This document shows, piece by piece, positions 25,507 through 33,856 of a DNA stretch of 64,000 nt. The DNA is taken from contig NZ_FNTJ01000002.1 of assembly GCF_900105185.1 (NCBI RefSeq), positions 1,736,001-1,800,000 of the forward strand, written 5' to 3'. A model generated the notes under the pieces. It worked only from the letters and a program-made list of their open reading frames with translations, was not told where the DNA came from and made no database searches. The translations under genes and the position numbers were made by a program. The stretch is from Pseudomonas saponiphila. Its GTDB lineage: Bacteria; Pseudomonadota; Gammaproteobacteria; Pseudomonadales; Pseudomonadaceae. Position 1 is the first letter of the stretch; the number at the start of each line of letters is the position of its first letter.

Positions 25507-26013
25507 ATGAATATCCGCAGTTGGCTGGCTATCGCCGTCGTGGCTGGGTTGCTCTATGCCCTCGGTTTCGTCAGCGGTGCCGGCAGCGAACGCAGTCGAC
25601 AGCAGCGCCTGGACGAGGCTCGACTGCAACAGTCCTTCGAGCAGGGCCAGGCGTTGGGCCGGGTCAAGGAGAAGGTGGTGGTCGAGTACGTCGATCGCGT
25701 CGTCAAGGTCTATCAGGCGGGCGCCACTATCACCAAGGAGGTTCCGATCCATGTTTCGAAAGCAGCTGATAATGCCTGCGTTGTGCCTGGTGGTTTTGTC
25801 CGGGTGCACGACGCCGGCGCCGCCAACCTGCCCGTGGCCGCAGGCCCCGGCGTCGCTGATGACGCCGCCTCGGGCCTTGCTCTCTCTACCGTCGCCGCCA
25901 GCGTCGTCGACAACTACAGCCAATGCCATGCCAACGCCGAGCAATTGAGGGCGTTGCAGCAGTGGGTGCGGGAGTCTCAGGCGCTGATGCAAGCTGCTCC
26001 GGCGATGCACTGA
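25507..26013 (+). CDS. Inner-membrane spanin subunit (Rz-like)
   Basis: A 168-residue i-spanin candidate. It has one N-terminal membrane segment (about residues 5-22, SWLAIAVVAGLLYALGFV), a charged helical region with Glu/Gln/Arg (about 28-60), and a periplasmic C-terminus with Cys residues. The start is the ATG at 25507 after GAGGAGG. With the embedded Rz1 lipoprotein it would fuse inner and outer membranes in the last step of lysis. It follows the endolysin, as in most lysis cassettes. Confidence 0.85.
   Translation: MNIRSWLAIAVVAGLLYALGFVSGAGSERSRQQRLDEARLQQSFEQGQALGRVKEKVVVEYVDRVVKVYQAGATITKEVPIHVSKAADNACVVPGGFVRVHDAGAANLPVAAGPGVADDAASGLALSTVAASVVDNYSQCHANAEQLRALQQWVRESQALMQAAPAMH
25751..25948 (+). 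CDS. Outer-membrane spanin lipoprotein Rz1, nested in Rz
   Basis: A 65-residue lipoprotein encoded entirely inside the Rz gene in the +1 frame, with its own AAGGAGG ribosome-binding site 8 nt before the ATG at 25751. The signal peptide MFRKQLIMPALCLVVLSGC has a lipobox with Cys19. The mature part is short and very proline-rich (about 13 Pro in 47 residues), which is characteristic of Rz1. The nested arrangement is the same as in lambda. Confidence 0.88.
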   Translation: MFRKQLIMPALCLVVLSGCTTPAPPTCPWPQAPASLMTPPRALLSLPSPPASSTTTANAMPTPSN

Positions 26014-26071
26014 CGGCCTTGAGACATTTATGAAACGGATCGCTGCGGCGGTGTGGGGCAGTTGAAATCAA

Positions 26072-26272
26072 ATGGACTTGTCGATGTTAAAAGAATGCAG
26101 ATGCGGTCATTGCAAACGACTTCTCGCCCGGGTGGGTGAGTTTACCGAGCTGCAGATCAAATGTTCCCGCTGTGGAACCTTGAATCACGTGAAGGCCTCG
26201 AGCCTTGGGCAATCGCCTTTGAGCGACATGAAAACGGCACTTTCAGTGACCGACCATTCCATTCAAAGGTGA
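26072..26272 (+). CDS. Com-like zinc-ribbon regulator (Mu Com family)
   Basis: A 66-residue protein with two CxxC pairs, CRCGHCKRLL near residues 8-17 and KCSRCGTLN near 30-38. It closely follows the pattern of phage Mu Com, an RNA-binding protein that switches on translation of the mom DNA-modification gene. The start could be the ATG at 26072 or, by family length, the ATG at 26084. No mom-like gene is visible. The next gene starts 5 bp after this stop, so it is the natural candidate target or partner. Confidence 0.75.
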   Translation: MDLSMLKECRCGHCKRLLARVGEFTELQIKCSRCGTLNHVKASSLGQSPLSDMKTALSVTDHSIQR

Positions 26273-26277
26273 ACAAT

Positions 26278-26610
26278 ATGAACGCAGTAACCATGGGCAA
26301 GCACTTCATTACCGTATTCCCAAAAGGGATTGTGGAGATCGTTTCGGCCGCTCAAAACACCGGTGGCCTGATCATCCAGACGGGGTTGATCAAGACCTCC
26401 ACCGGTGTCGTCGATCTGTATGTGGGACCGACCGGGTCTTCCATCTCCAATGCGGCCATCATCTTCTCGGGTAACGGCTCTAGTATCTCCGGCAGTGACT
26501 CCGAGATTGTCATGCCGTACCCGATCCGTATTCCCGCAGGCCAGGCATTGTGGGCATATGCATCCACTCCGGGTGGTGCAATCGCGTTGACTTGGGACTT
26601 GCTGGCCTGA
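26278..26610 (+). CDS. Unknown 110-residue protein coupled to Com-like gene
   Basis: The ATG at 26278 follows AAAGGTGAACAAT and lies 5 bp after the Com stop; a longer frame from 26161 overlaps com and is not protein-like. The product (MNAVTMGKHFITVFPKGIVE start) is rich in Ser, Gly, Ile and Val. Alternating hydrophobic residues suggest an all-beta fold such as a small jelly roll. It has no signal peptide, cysteine, membrane segment or catalytic motif that I can see, and no family was recognised. It is the last gene of the tail cluster. Confidence 0.65.
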   Translation: MNAVTMGKHFITVFPKGIVEIVSAAQNTGGLIIQTGLIKTSTGVVDLYVGPTGSSISNAAIIFSGNGSSISGSDSEIVMPYPIRIPAGQALWAYASTPGGAIALTWDLLA

Positions 26611-26704
26611 GCTGTGTATCCAGCTTCGCGATCTTGCGCGAGCGCTTTCCTGTTGTTTGGGGCTTCCTTGTCTGAAGCCGTGTTCCAGAGCCGTTGGTTT
26701 TCCT

Positions 26705-26732
26705 GACGGCTTGTCACTTGCAAGCCGTCTTT
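26705..26732 (+). terminator. Hairpin at the end of the phage-tail cluster
   Basis: GACGGCTTG, loop TCACTTG, CAAGCCGTC, then TTTG. The 9-bp stem is perfect but the T tract is short. It marks the border between the cluster and cinA. Confidence 0.55.
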
Positions 26733-26776
26733 GCTGGTGTACGGTAAGCACACGCCAGCCCCATCAGGAGAGGATT

Positions 26777-27277
26777 GTGAAAGAAATTACCCAGCTTGCC
26801 GCTGAACTCGGCCGGCGTCTGCAGGTTCTGAATGCCCATGTCACCACGGCCGAGTCCTGCACCGGTGGTGGGATTGCCGAGGCAATCACGCGGATCCCGG
26901 GCAGCTCGGCCTGGTTCGAGGCCGGTTATGTCACCTATTCCAATCGTCAGAAAACCCTGCAATTGAATGTGCCGGCCGATTTGTTCAATTCGGTCGGTGC
27001 GGTCAGTCGCGAAGTCGTCGAAGCCATGGTCCGCGGGGCGCAGGCCAAGAGTCATGCGCGTTTCGCCGTGGCGGTCAGTGGTATCGCCGGGCCGGATGGC
27101 GGTTCCGCGCAAAAGCCGGTGGGTACCGTGTGGCTGGCCTGGGGCGCGGGAGAGACACTGACTGCCGAGTGCCGGCACTTCCCCGGGAATCGCGATGAGG
27201 TCCGCCGACAAACGGTGAAGGCCGCGCTAGAGGGGCTGCTGCAACACGCCGCAGCAGAAATCGCAAATCAGGGGTAG
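26777..27277 (+). CDS. pncC: Nicotinamide-nucleotide amidohydrolase PncC (CinA C-terminal domain)
   Basis: A 166-residue single-domain CinA-C protein, which deamidates NMN to NaMN in pyridine nucleotide recycling. The family motif TAESCTGGGIAEAIT is near residue 24 and SGIAGPDGGSAQKPVGTVW is near 110. The start GTG at 26777 follows CAGGAGAGGATT; the longer open frame upstream is not conserved-looking. It lies directly upstream of recA, the usual Pseudomonas arrangement, and marks the chromosomal side of the tail insertion site. Confidence 0.92.
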   Translation: MKEITQLAAELGRRLQVLNAHVTTAESCTGGGIAEAITRIPGSSAWFEAGYVTYSNRQKTLQLNVPADLFNSVGAVSREVVEAMVRGAQAKSHARFAVAVSGIAGPDGGSAQKPVGTVWLAWGAGETLTAECRHFPGNRDEVRRQTVKAALEGLLQHAAAEIANQG

Positions 27278-27304
27278 GCGATCCTTGAGCGCTGTGGAAT
27301 AATA

Positions 27305-27320
27305 CTGGCTACTTATACAG
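27305..27320. promoter_or_regulatory. LexA box upstream of recA
   Basis: CTGGCTACTTATACAG, that is CTG-N10-CAG. On the other strand it reads CTGTATAAGTAGCCAG, close to the Pseudomonas SOS consensus. It lies 40 bp before the recA ATG. Confidence 0.9.
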
Positions 27321-27360
27321 GTGTTGGCCGTCAGGCCTTATTGATTACGTGAGGACTTTA

Positions 27361-28413
27361 ATGGACGACAACAAGAAGAAAGCCTTGGCTGCGGCCCTGG
27401 GTCAGATCGAACGTCAATTCGGCAAGGGTGCCGTAATGCGTATGGGCGATCATGACCGCCAGGCGATCCCGGCCATTTCCACCGGCTCTCTGGGCCTGGA
27501 CATCGCTCTGGGCATTGGCGGTCTGCCAAAAGGCCGTATCGTTGAAATCTACGGTCCTGAGTCGTCCGGTAAAACCACCCTGACCCTGTCGGTCATCGCC
27601 CAGGCGCAGAAAGCCGGTGCCACTTGTGCCTTCGTCGACGCCGAGCACGCGCTGGATCCGGAATACGCCGGCAAGCTGGGTGTGAATGTCGACGATCTGC
27701 TGGTTTCCCAGCCGGATACCGGTGAGCAGGCCCTGGAAATCACCGACATGCTGGTGCGCTCCAACGCGGTTGACGTGATCATCGTCGACTCCGTGGCGGC
27801 CCTGGTGCCCAAGGCTGAAATCGAAGGCGAAATGGGCGACATGCACGTGGGCCTGCAAGCCCGCCTGATGTCCCAGGCGCTGCGTAAAATCACCGGTAAC
27901 ATCAAGAACGCCAACTGCCTGGTGATCTTCATCAACCAGATCCGCATGAAGATTGGCGTGATGTTCGGCAGCCCGGAAACCACCACCGGTGGTAACGCCC
28001 TGAAGTTCTACGCTTCGGTTCGCCTGGACATCCGTCGTACCGGCGCGGTGAAGGAAGGCGACGAGGTGGTCGGTAGCGAAACCCGAGTCAAGATCGTCAA
28101 GAACAAGGTGGCTCCGCCGTTCCGTCAGGCCGAGTTCCAGATTCTTTACGGCAAGGGCATCTACCTCAATGGCGAGATCATCGACCTGGGCGTACTGCAC
28201 GGTTTCCTGGAAAAATCTGGCGCCTGGTACAGCTACCAGGGCAACAAGATCGGTCAGGGCAAGGCCAACTCGGCCAAGTTCCTGCAGGACAACCCGGAAA
28301 TCGGCAACGCGCTGGAAAAACAAATCCGCGATAAGTTGCTGACCGGTTCGCCAGACGTCAAAGCCAATCCGGTCAAAGAGACCGAAGATGATATGGCCGA
28401 CGCTGATATCTGA
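27361..28413 (+). CDS. recA: Recombinase RecA
   Basis: A 350-residue RecA: strand exchange in homologous recombination and co-protease for LexA and for phage or pyocin repressors. Walker [10 protein letters not shown] is at 65-73. The [34 protein letters not shown] and [17 protein letters not shown] blocks are all present. The start ATG at 27361 follows TGAGGACTTTA; a GTG four codons upstream belongs to the leader. A LexA box sits upstream. RecA activity is the usual inducer of tailocin clusters, so its adjacency fits the locus. Confidence 0.99.
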   Translation: MDDNKKKALAAALGQIERQFGKGAVMRMGDHDRQAIPAISTGSLGLDIALGIGGLPKGRIVEIYGPESSGKTTLTLSVIAQAQKAGATCAFVDAEHALDPEYAGKLGVNVDDLLVSQPDTGEQALEITDMLVRSNAVDVIIVDSVAALVPKAEIEGEMGDMHVGLQARLMSQALRKITGNIKNANCLVIFINQIRMKIGVMFGSPETTTGGNALKFYASVRLDIRRTGAVKEGDEVVGSETRVKIVKNKVAPPFRQAEFQILYGKGIYLNGEIIDLGVLHGFLEKSGAWYSYQGNKIGQGKANSAKFLQDNPEIGNALEKQIRDKLLTGSPDVKANPVKETEDDMADADI

Positions 28414-28421
28414 TTGATCCA

Positions 28422-28889
28422 ATGATCGCCGTACTCGATACCCTCGTCGCGGTGCGGCGAACTGCAATGGACCTGCTCGCGCGACGCGAGCACGGTCGAG
28501 TCGAGCTGACGCGTAAACTGCGTCAGCGCGGCGCCCCTCCTGAAATGATCGAAGCAGCCCTGGACCGTTTGACGGAAGAGGGATTGCTGTCCGAATCCCG
28601 TTATCTCGAAAGCTTTGTTTCCTACCGTGCCCGCTCAGGTTACGGGCCAATGCGTATTCGCGAAGAACTCAGCCAGCGCGGCTTGCAGCGAGGTGATATC
28701 GATCTTGCACTGCGTGAGTGCGGTATCGACTGGCAAGAGCAGTTGCGAGAGGTCTGGCAGCGCAAGTTTGCCGGGCAGTTTCCTGCGGATGCCCGGGAGC
28801 GGGCCAAGCAAGGGCGCTTTCTAAGTTATCGCGGCTACTCCATGGATATGATCGGCCGCCTGTTGAGCGGCCGAGTGCTGGATGACTGA
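28422..28889 (+). CDS. recX: Regulatory protein RecX
   Basis: A 155-residue RecX made of three-helix repeats ([54 protein letters not shown]). RecX binds RecA filaments and limits their activity. It starts 9 bp after recA and shares its transcript and the LexA box. Confidence 0.95.
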   Translation: MIAVLDTLVAVRRTAMDLLARREHGRVELTRKLRQRGAPPEMIEAALDRLTEEGLLSESRYLESFVSYRARSGYGPMRIREELSQRGLQRGDIDLALRECGIDWQEQLREVWQRKFAGQFPADARERAKQGRFLSYRGYSMDMIGRLLSGRVLDD

Positions 28890-28918
28890 GGCGGTACCCG
28901 CTGCGTGATGCCTGCGGA

Positions 28919-30037
28919 TCAGTTGGCGTTGCTGGTTTCTCTCACGCTTTGGTGGGCCTTTGGGGGCTGTCTGGCCCAGTTCTGCGGCAGGTTGATGAAG
29001 TCGATCAGTTCCCGCAGGCGGCCATTGTCGCGAGCGTTGAAAGTGAACGACAGCCGTATCAAATGGCTGAATTGCGCTTCATCGTGCTCCTCTCCACGGT
29101 AGGCATGTTGCTGAAACCGGCCACTGAGGCATAGGTCGGAGAACTCCGCCTGCATCTGTGCCAGCGCCTGTTCATCGAGATAGTGGTGCATGCGAATGAC
29201 GAACTCTTGCTTCAGCCAGCGGCTGGAGTGGAAGTTGGAGTAGAACTGCTGGATTTCTTTGACGGCGTCTTCGGTGCTATGCACCAGGCGCACCAGCTTC
29301 AGGTCACTGGGCAGGATGTAGCGATTGGCTTCCAGCTGGTTGCGGATGAAGTCCAGGGCGCCCTGCCAGAATTGCCCGCCAGGTACGTCCAATAGCACCA
29401 CTGGCACCAGGGGGCTTTTGCCGGTCTGGATCAGGGTCAGGACTTCCAGTGCTTCATCCAGGGTGCCGAATCCACCGGGGCAGAGCACCAGGGCATCCGC
29501 TTCCTTGACGAAGAACAGCTTGCGAGTGAAGAAGAAGTGGAATGACAGCAGGTTCTCCGTGCCGCCGACAGTCGGGTTGGCATGTTGTTCGAAGGGCAGA
29601 GTGATGTTGAATCCCAGGCTGTGCTCCAGGCCCGCGCCGTCATGGGCCGCAGCCATGATGCCGCCTCCGGCACCGGTGATGACCATCAGGTCCGAGCGTG
29701 CCAGGGCTGCGCCCAGCTCCTTGGCCATGGCATACAGCGGGTGCTCGCTGGGGGTTCGCGCCGAGCCGAACACTGTCACCTTGCGTCGGCCCTTGAACTG
29801 TTCCAGGACTCTGAAGGCATGTTCCAGTTCACGCAGGGCTTGCAGAGTGATCTTGGCGTTCCAGCGATTGAGGTCGTCCTCGGCCATGCGCAGGACAGTG
29901 AGAACCATATCGCGATAAAGAGGGATATTCGGGCTGTTGGGGGCAATCTGGTTGAGTTGCGCTTCGACCTGGCTCGTGAGGTCGGCGCCCTTGCTCTGAA
30001 AATGACGGGTTAACAGGTCATTCGATTGGTAAGGCAT
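28919..30037 (-). CDS. LOG-family Rossmann-fold nucleotide-binding protein
   Basis: A 372-residue protein, longer than the typical 190-residue LOG proteins. The core has the nucleotide-binding motif VITGAGGGIMAAAHDGAG and the signature PGGFGTLDEALEVLTLIQ. LOG proteins release bases from nucleoside 5'-monophosphates, as in cytokinin activation, but the long Pseudomonas form next to recA/recX has no assigned substrate. The N- and C-terminal extensions (about 90 and 100 residues) are unlike other domains I recognise. It converges on recX. Confidence 0.85.
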   Translation of the reverse strand: MPYQSNDLLTRHFQSKGADLTSQVEAQLNQIAPNSPNIPLYRDMVLTVLRMAEDDLNRWNAKITLQALRELEHAFRVLEQFKGRRKVTVFGSARTPSEHPLYAMAKELGAALARSDLMVITGAGGGIMAAAHDGAGLEHSLGFNITLPFEQHANPTVGGTENLLSFHFFFTRKLFFVKEADALVLCPGGFGTLDEALEVLTLIQTGKSPLVPVVLLDVPGGQFWQGALDFIRNQLEANRYILPSDLKLVRLVHSTEDAVKEIQQFYSNFHSSRWLKQEFVIRMHHYLDEQALAQMQAEFSDLCLSGRFQQHAYRGEEHDEAQFSHLIRLSFTFNARDNGRLRELIDFINLPQNWARQPPKAHQSVRETSNAN

Positions 30038-30477
30038 TCAGCTTCTCCTTCTGCACAGAACCTTGTGCACGTTCGAGGTATTCGAATGTGCCACGACACT
30101 GCCTGTGTCGCTGCTTGCTCAGCCCAGCGTGCGAGCAATTTTCCTGAGCCGATTGCGCTGACCGTCGCTGGGCGGCAATCGAGGTATCCACAGAGGTTCT
30201 GCTTTCCTTTATTGAGAAAACAATTGCACTGCAAGACGCACCAGGGCGGTCTCCTGAACCGTCCTCAAACCGTTGATGGGAACCTTCGGACATGACCTGA
30301 TCATGTGCCCATAAAGTCTTGGCTGGCAATCGCTTCTTGATGAACTGAGCGGCTTCTACACCATTGGTCGGGCGCGGCGGCAGGGGGCTGTAGCCCTGAT
30401 TTACTAAGTTACAGCGCTGGGTCCGGGAAGGGACCGCAGGCGTTCATTCGTGCCAGCCATGGGCAAGGAGGCAAGGG
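30038..30477. other. Intergenic region, 440 bp, no gene seen
   Basis: Divergent spacer between the LOG gene and the small gene at 30478. An imperfect hairpin (CACGTTCGA ... TCGAATGTG) lies at about 30068-30090 in the LOG leader. Neither strand has a convincing gene, tRNA or known ncRNA. Short open frames here have no ribosome-binding site with protein-like composition. Confidence 0.5.
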
Positions 30478-30672
30478 ATGACCACTGTTGTGCTGGAAAT
30501 CGATGCGCAGTTGTACCAGCTGTTGCAAGCCGCTGCGGCGGCCCATGATTTGAGCCTTGAGGAAGAGTGCCGGCGGCGCCTGGCAGGGGAGGAGCCGCAC
30601 TCGCGATATCTGCAAGCCCTGGTGGCGGAGTTGCGCGCCGAGGATCTGCAGCGACGCGCGGCCCGCTCTTGA
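30478..30672 (+). CDS. Small protein, possibly ribbon-helix-helix
   Basis: A 64-residue protein with a strong GGCAAGGAGGCAAGGG ribosome-binding region. The pattern is a short strand (TTVVLEIDAQLYQLL), then a helix with SLEEECRRRLAG, like FitA/Arc-type ribbon-helix-helix DNA-binding domains. No toxin gene stands next to it: the neighbour is a converging secreted-protein gene whose stop abuts this one. A role as a DNA-binding regulator is only a guess. Confidence 0.6.
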   Translation: MTTVVLEIDAQLYQLLQAAAAAHDLSLEEECRRRLAGEEPHSRYLQALVAELRAEDLQRRAARS

Positions 30673-31098
30673 TTACTTCTTCTTGGGGGTGTTCTGCGAG
30701 GGGCAGTCCGATTCCTGGAAGCGTGCCGAGGCTACCGGGCGATTGGTGCGGTTCTCGGTAAATTCGTAGCGCATGATTGCGCCTTTGGCCATCAGCTTGC
30801 GGTAGTTGGGGTTGCGGCAGACGCTGGCACCCAGTTGCAGGTAGACCGCCTTGGGATTGGCGCGCATCTGGGTGGCGTGGCCAGACTGGACGCTGAGGTG
30901 GTTGATCAGCTCTTTGCCTTCAACGGTATACCCCTGATCGAGGATGTTTTCGTTGATTTCCCGGGGAGTGCCGACGTTGCTTTCCGCAGCGACCTTCTCC
31001 AGCATTTTGCTCAGTTCGAACTCTTGCAAAGACGCAGCCTGAACGCCCAGAGGCAAGGCCAGCAGAAGGGCGACGGTAGGGATGGTAAAGCGCAACAT
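30673..31098 (-). CDS. Secreted protein, QS-regulated virulence factor family (PA3611-like)
   Basis: A 141-residue protein with an N-terminal signal peptide (MLRFTIPTVALLLALPLGVQA). The mature part has two cysteines (ASVCRNPNY and QESDCPSQ), which may form a disulfide. The layout and the recA-proximal context match PA3611 of P. aeruginosa, called a quorum-sensing-regulated virulence factor family protein. The molecular function is not known. The start ATG at 31098 follows AGGAG; six upstream codons were dropped. It ends in a lysine-rich tail, NTPKKK. Confidence 0.75.
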   Translation of the reverse strand: MLRFTIPTVALLLALPLGVQAASLQEFELSKMLEKVAAESNVGTPREINENILDQGYTVEGKELINHLSVQSGHATQMRANPKAVYLQLGASVCRNPNYRKLMAKGAIMRYEFTENRTNRPVASARFQESDCPSQNTPKKK

Positions 31099-31289
31099 GA
31101 AACTCTCCTGGTGCAATGACTGAAGCTTCGACCAGTCACTCGACTGTGCGTTCAGTGGCGACGAATTATAGGGGTAGAGCCAGGAAGGCGGTACAGGTTT
31201 GAACAGATAGCTCTGATAAACTTGTCCGACTTTTTCCTGCCTTGAGTTTTTTACGTGTTGATTCCTGCCCTTTGCCGACGTGGCCTGCG

Positions 31290-32000
31290 ATGAGCCACGC
31301 GGTATCCCGCCTACGTGATCTGCGTATGGCTCGTGTGGTCAAACCCTTTTTTGCCCGAGGCTCGCGAGCCGAGCGTTGCCCGCGCTGCCGGGTGATTCCC
31401 AGTCATTGCCTGTGCGCCTGGCGGCCAAAGGTCAGCGCCGAGTCGGCCATGTGCCTGGTGATGCACGATGTGGAGCCGCTCAAGCCGAGCAATACCGGGT
31501 GGTTGATCGCCGATGTGATTGCCGACACCTGGGCGTTTCACTGGTCCCGTACCGAGGTCGATCCACAGTTGCTGGCCTTGCTGGCTGATCCACAGTGGCA
31601 GCCCTACATCGTGTTCCCTGGAGAGTTCGTGGCCCCCGAGCGGGTGGTCAGTGAGGTCCGGCTGCAAGCAGGTAAGCGCCCGCTGTTCATTCTGCTGGAC
31701 GCCACCTGGAGCGAAGCACGCAAGATGTTCCGCAAGAGCCCGTATCTTGAGCACTTGCCGGTCCTGAGCCTGTCGTCCGAGAAGCTTTCGCGCTACAAAC
31801 TGCGCCGCTCCAAGCGCGACGACCACTTCTGTACCGCCGAGGTGGCCGCGTTATGCCTGGAGCTGGCGGGGGACGAGCAGGTCAGCCAGGTGCTTGATGC
31901 CTACCTTGATGTGTTCAGCACCCATTACCTGTCGGCGAAGTTCCAGAAGGCCATCGATCCTGAGGATGAAGTGCACTCCCGGCTCAAGCCTTTTGTGTAG
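31290..32000 (+). CDS. tapT: DTW-domain tRNA-uridine aminocarboxypropyltransferase
   Basis: A DTW-domain protein of 236 residues from the ATG at 31290. A TTG at 31242 would add 16 residues and an ATG at 31326 would shorten it. It has the zinc-like Cys cluster CPRCRVIPSHCLC, the family motif LDATWSEARKM and the C-terminal block KLRRSKRDDHFCTAEVAALCLE. Such enzymes transfer the aminocarboxypropyl group of SAM to tRNA uridine (acp3U47 in E. coli TapT/YfiP). The end overlaps the converging exporter gene by 17 bp. Confidence 0.85.
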   Translation: MSHAVSRLRDLRMARVVKPFFARGSRAERCPRCRVIPSHCLCAWRPKVSAESAMCLVMHDVEPLKPSNTGWLIADVIADTWAFHWSRTEVDPQLLALLADPQWQPYIVFPGEFVAPERVVSEVRLQAGKRPLFILLDATWSEARKMFRKSPYLEHLPVLSLSSEKLSRYKLRRSKRDDHFCTAEVAALCLELAGDEQVSQVLDAYLDVFSTHYLSAKFQKAIDPEDEVHSRLKPFV

Positions 32001-32892
32001 CGGCAGCGCTCGCCTGGGGTTTCTGTGGCCATAGCTGGGCTACCAGCATGCCGCCGAGCATCAGGGCGCAGCCGAAATAGCCGCGCATCTGCAGCGATTC
32101 ATCCAGTAGCCAGGCTCCGGCGATGGCGGCGAACACGGCTTCGAGGGAGAGGATGATCGCGGCGTGGGAGGCTATCGCATCCTTTTGAGCGATCACCTGC
32201 AAGGTGTAGCCGACACCGACGGCAATCACCCCGCCATAAACAATGGCTGGACCGGCTTCGACGATTGCGCTCCAGCGAATCGGCTCCAGACATAGCGCCA
32301 GGATCAGGCTCGCCACCGAGCAGGTGGCAAATTGCAGAAAGGCCAGGCGAATCGGGTCATGGCGGCTGGCGAATACCCCCACCAGAATCACATGCCCGCC
32401 CCAGACAAAGGCGCCGATCAGTTGCAGCCAGTCGCCGGAGGCCACCTGAAAGCCGTCGCTGACGCTCAGCAGGAACATCCCTACCACGGCCAGCACCGCG
32501 CCGATCCAGGTGCCAAGGCCGGTCTTGTGGCCAATCAGCAATCCCAGCAGCGGCACTACAATGACGTAAAGCCCGGTGATGAACCCAGCATTGGTGACAC
32601 TGGTGAATAACAGTCCGACCTGCTGCAGATTGATCCCCAGGGCAAGGGCCAGTCCCATGAGCATGCCGCCCATCAGCAGGCCGCGATTGAGCAGCGGTTC
32701 GGCAGGGCGATCGGCCGCCGCCCTGCGCAGAACCAGCGGTAGCAGGCAGAGTGAGCCCAGGGCGAAGCGCAGTCCGGAATAAAGGAAGGGACCGATATGA
32801 TCCATGCCGGAGGTTTGGGCAACGAACGCCGATCCCCAGATGACAGCGGTGATCAGCATCAGGACATCGGCACGCAAGGCTTGGCTTCGCAT
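31984..32892 (-). CDS. EamA/DMT-family transporter
   Basis: A 302-residue inner-membrane protein with about ten hydrophobic segments in two EamA repeats (LMLITAVIWGSAFVAQ near the start, and the second half from about residue 150). The family exports small metabolites; the substrate cannot be told from sequence. The start is the ATG at 32892 (MRSQALRADV) after AAGAGAGCC; 25 upstream codons were dropped. Confidence 0.88.
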   Translation of the reverse strand: MRSQALRADVLMLITAVIWGSAFVAQTSGMDHIGPFLYSGLRFALGSLCLLPLVLRRAAADRPAEPLLNRGLLMGGMLMGLALALGINLQQVGLLFTSVTNAGFITGLYVIVVPLLGLLIGHKTGLGTWIGAVLAVVGMFLLSVSDGFQVASGDWLQLIGAFVWGGHVILVGVFASRHDPIRLAFLQFATCSVASLILALCLEPIRWSAIVEAGPAIVYGGVIAVGVGYTLQVIAQKDAIASHAAIILSLEAVFAAIAGAWLLDESLQMRGYFGCALMLGGMLVAQLWPQKPQASAAATQKA

Positions 32893-33130
32893 GATGGCTC
32901 TCTTATTAGTTAGCCGGCAAAGATGCCGCAAAGCTTCACGCTTGACCACCCCGGCTGCGCTGGGCATGCTTGGCGCCGATTAGGGCGCCAGCGCTGTTTG
33001 AACCACCGTTTTGCTCAGGCTTTTCGCGGTGTTCGTGCTCTTTGGGTGTCGCACTCTGGCGAGCACTCGTGTTGCCTGGATGAGGGCTGAATGCATCAGT
33101 CCTGCCATGAAAAACAGGATCATTTGAAAA

Positions 33131-33781
33131 ATGGCCACATACGAAATCCTGATTGCCGATGACCACCCGCTGTTTCGCAGTGCGCTGCATCAAGCCGTCA
33201 CCCTGGGCCTGGGGCCTGATGTGCGTCTGGTGGAAGTGGCGAGCATCGCCGAACTGGAAACCCGCCTGACCGAAAAAGCCGACTGGGACCTGGTCCTGCT
33301 GGACCTGAACATGCCCGGCGCCTACGGCTTTTCCGGCCTGGTGCTGCTGCGCGGGCAATACCCGCAGATTCCGGTGGTGATGGTGTCGGCCCAGGAAGAA
33401 GCCTCCGTCATGGTCCGTTCCCGCGAGTTCGGGGCCAGCGGTTTCATTCCCAAGTCCAGTTCCCTGGAAGTCATTCAACAGGCGGTGCGCAGTGTGCTGG
33501 ACGGTGATGTCTGGTGGCCGCCCCAGGCGTTTGAAGAAGTCAGTGTTTCCGCGGAAGCCAAGGCCGCCAGCGAAGGCCTGGCCAGTCTGACGCCCCAGCA
33601 GTTCCGGGTCTTGACCATGGTCTGCGAAGGTTTGCTGAACAAGCAGATCGCCTACGAACTGGGTGTCTCGGAAGCCACGATCAAGGCCCACGTGACGGCG
33701 ATCTTCCGCAAGCTCGGGGTTCGTACCCGTACTCAGGCGGCCTTGCTTTTGCAACAACTTGAGTCAATTTCCAGCCATTAA
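33131..33781 (+). CDS. erdR: LuxR-type response regulator ErdR
   Basis: A 216-residue NarL/FixJ-type response regulator. The receiver domain has the acidic pair Asp10-Asp11, phosphoacceptor Asp58 in LLDLNMPG, and the conserved Lys in FIPKSSS. The C-terminal LuxR helix-turn-helix has LTPQQFRVLTMVCEGLLNKQIAYELGVSEATIKAHV. Its position just before dgkA matches PA3604, ErdR, a regulator of ethanol oxidation and of acetate metabolism in Pseudomonas. No histidine kinase gene is adjacent. Confidence 0.85.
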   Translation: MATYEILIADDHPLFRSALHQAVTLGLGPDVRLVEVASIAELETRLTEKADWDLVLLDLNMPGAYGFSGLVLLRGQYPQIPVVMVSAQEEASVMVRSREFGASGFIPKSSSLEVIQQAVRSVLDGDVWWPPQAFEEVSVSAEAKAASEGLASLTPQQFRVLTMVCEGLLNKQIAYELGVSEATIKAHVTAIFRKLGVRTRTQAALLLQQLESISSH

Positions 33782-33856
33782 CCGGCGGCTGGTTCACGCT
33801 TTTTTGACTTTGGTTGAACTAGCTTCCCCACTCCTTTTTCTTCAGTTGCCCTGCTT

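Noticed and set aside
26161..26277. N-terminal extension of the 110-residue protein overlapping com
   Set aside because: The extension is simply com read in another frame; the ATG at 26278 has its own ribosome-binding site right after the com stop.
26611..26776. Prophage attachment site at the cluster end
   Set aside because: No integrase gene and no direct repeat pair could be identified in the window; the hairpin at 26705 is better read as a terminator.
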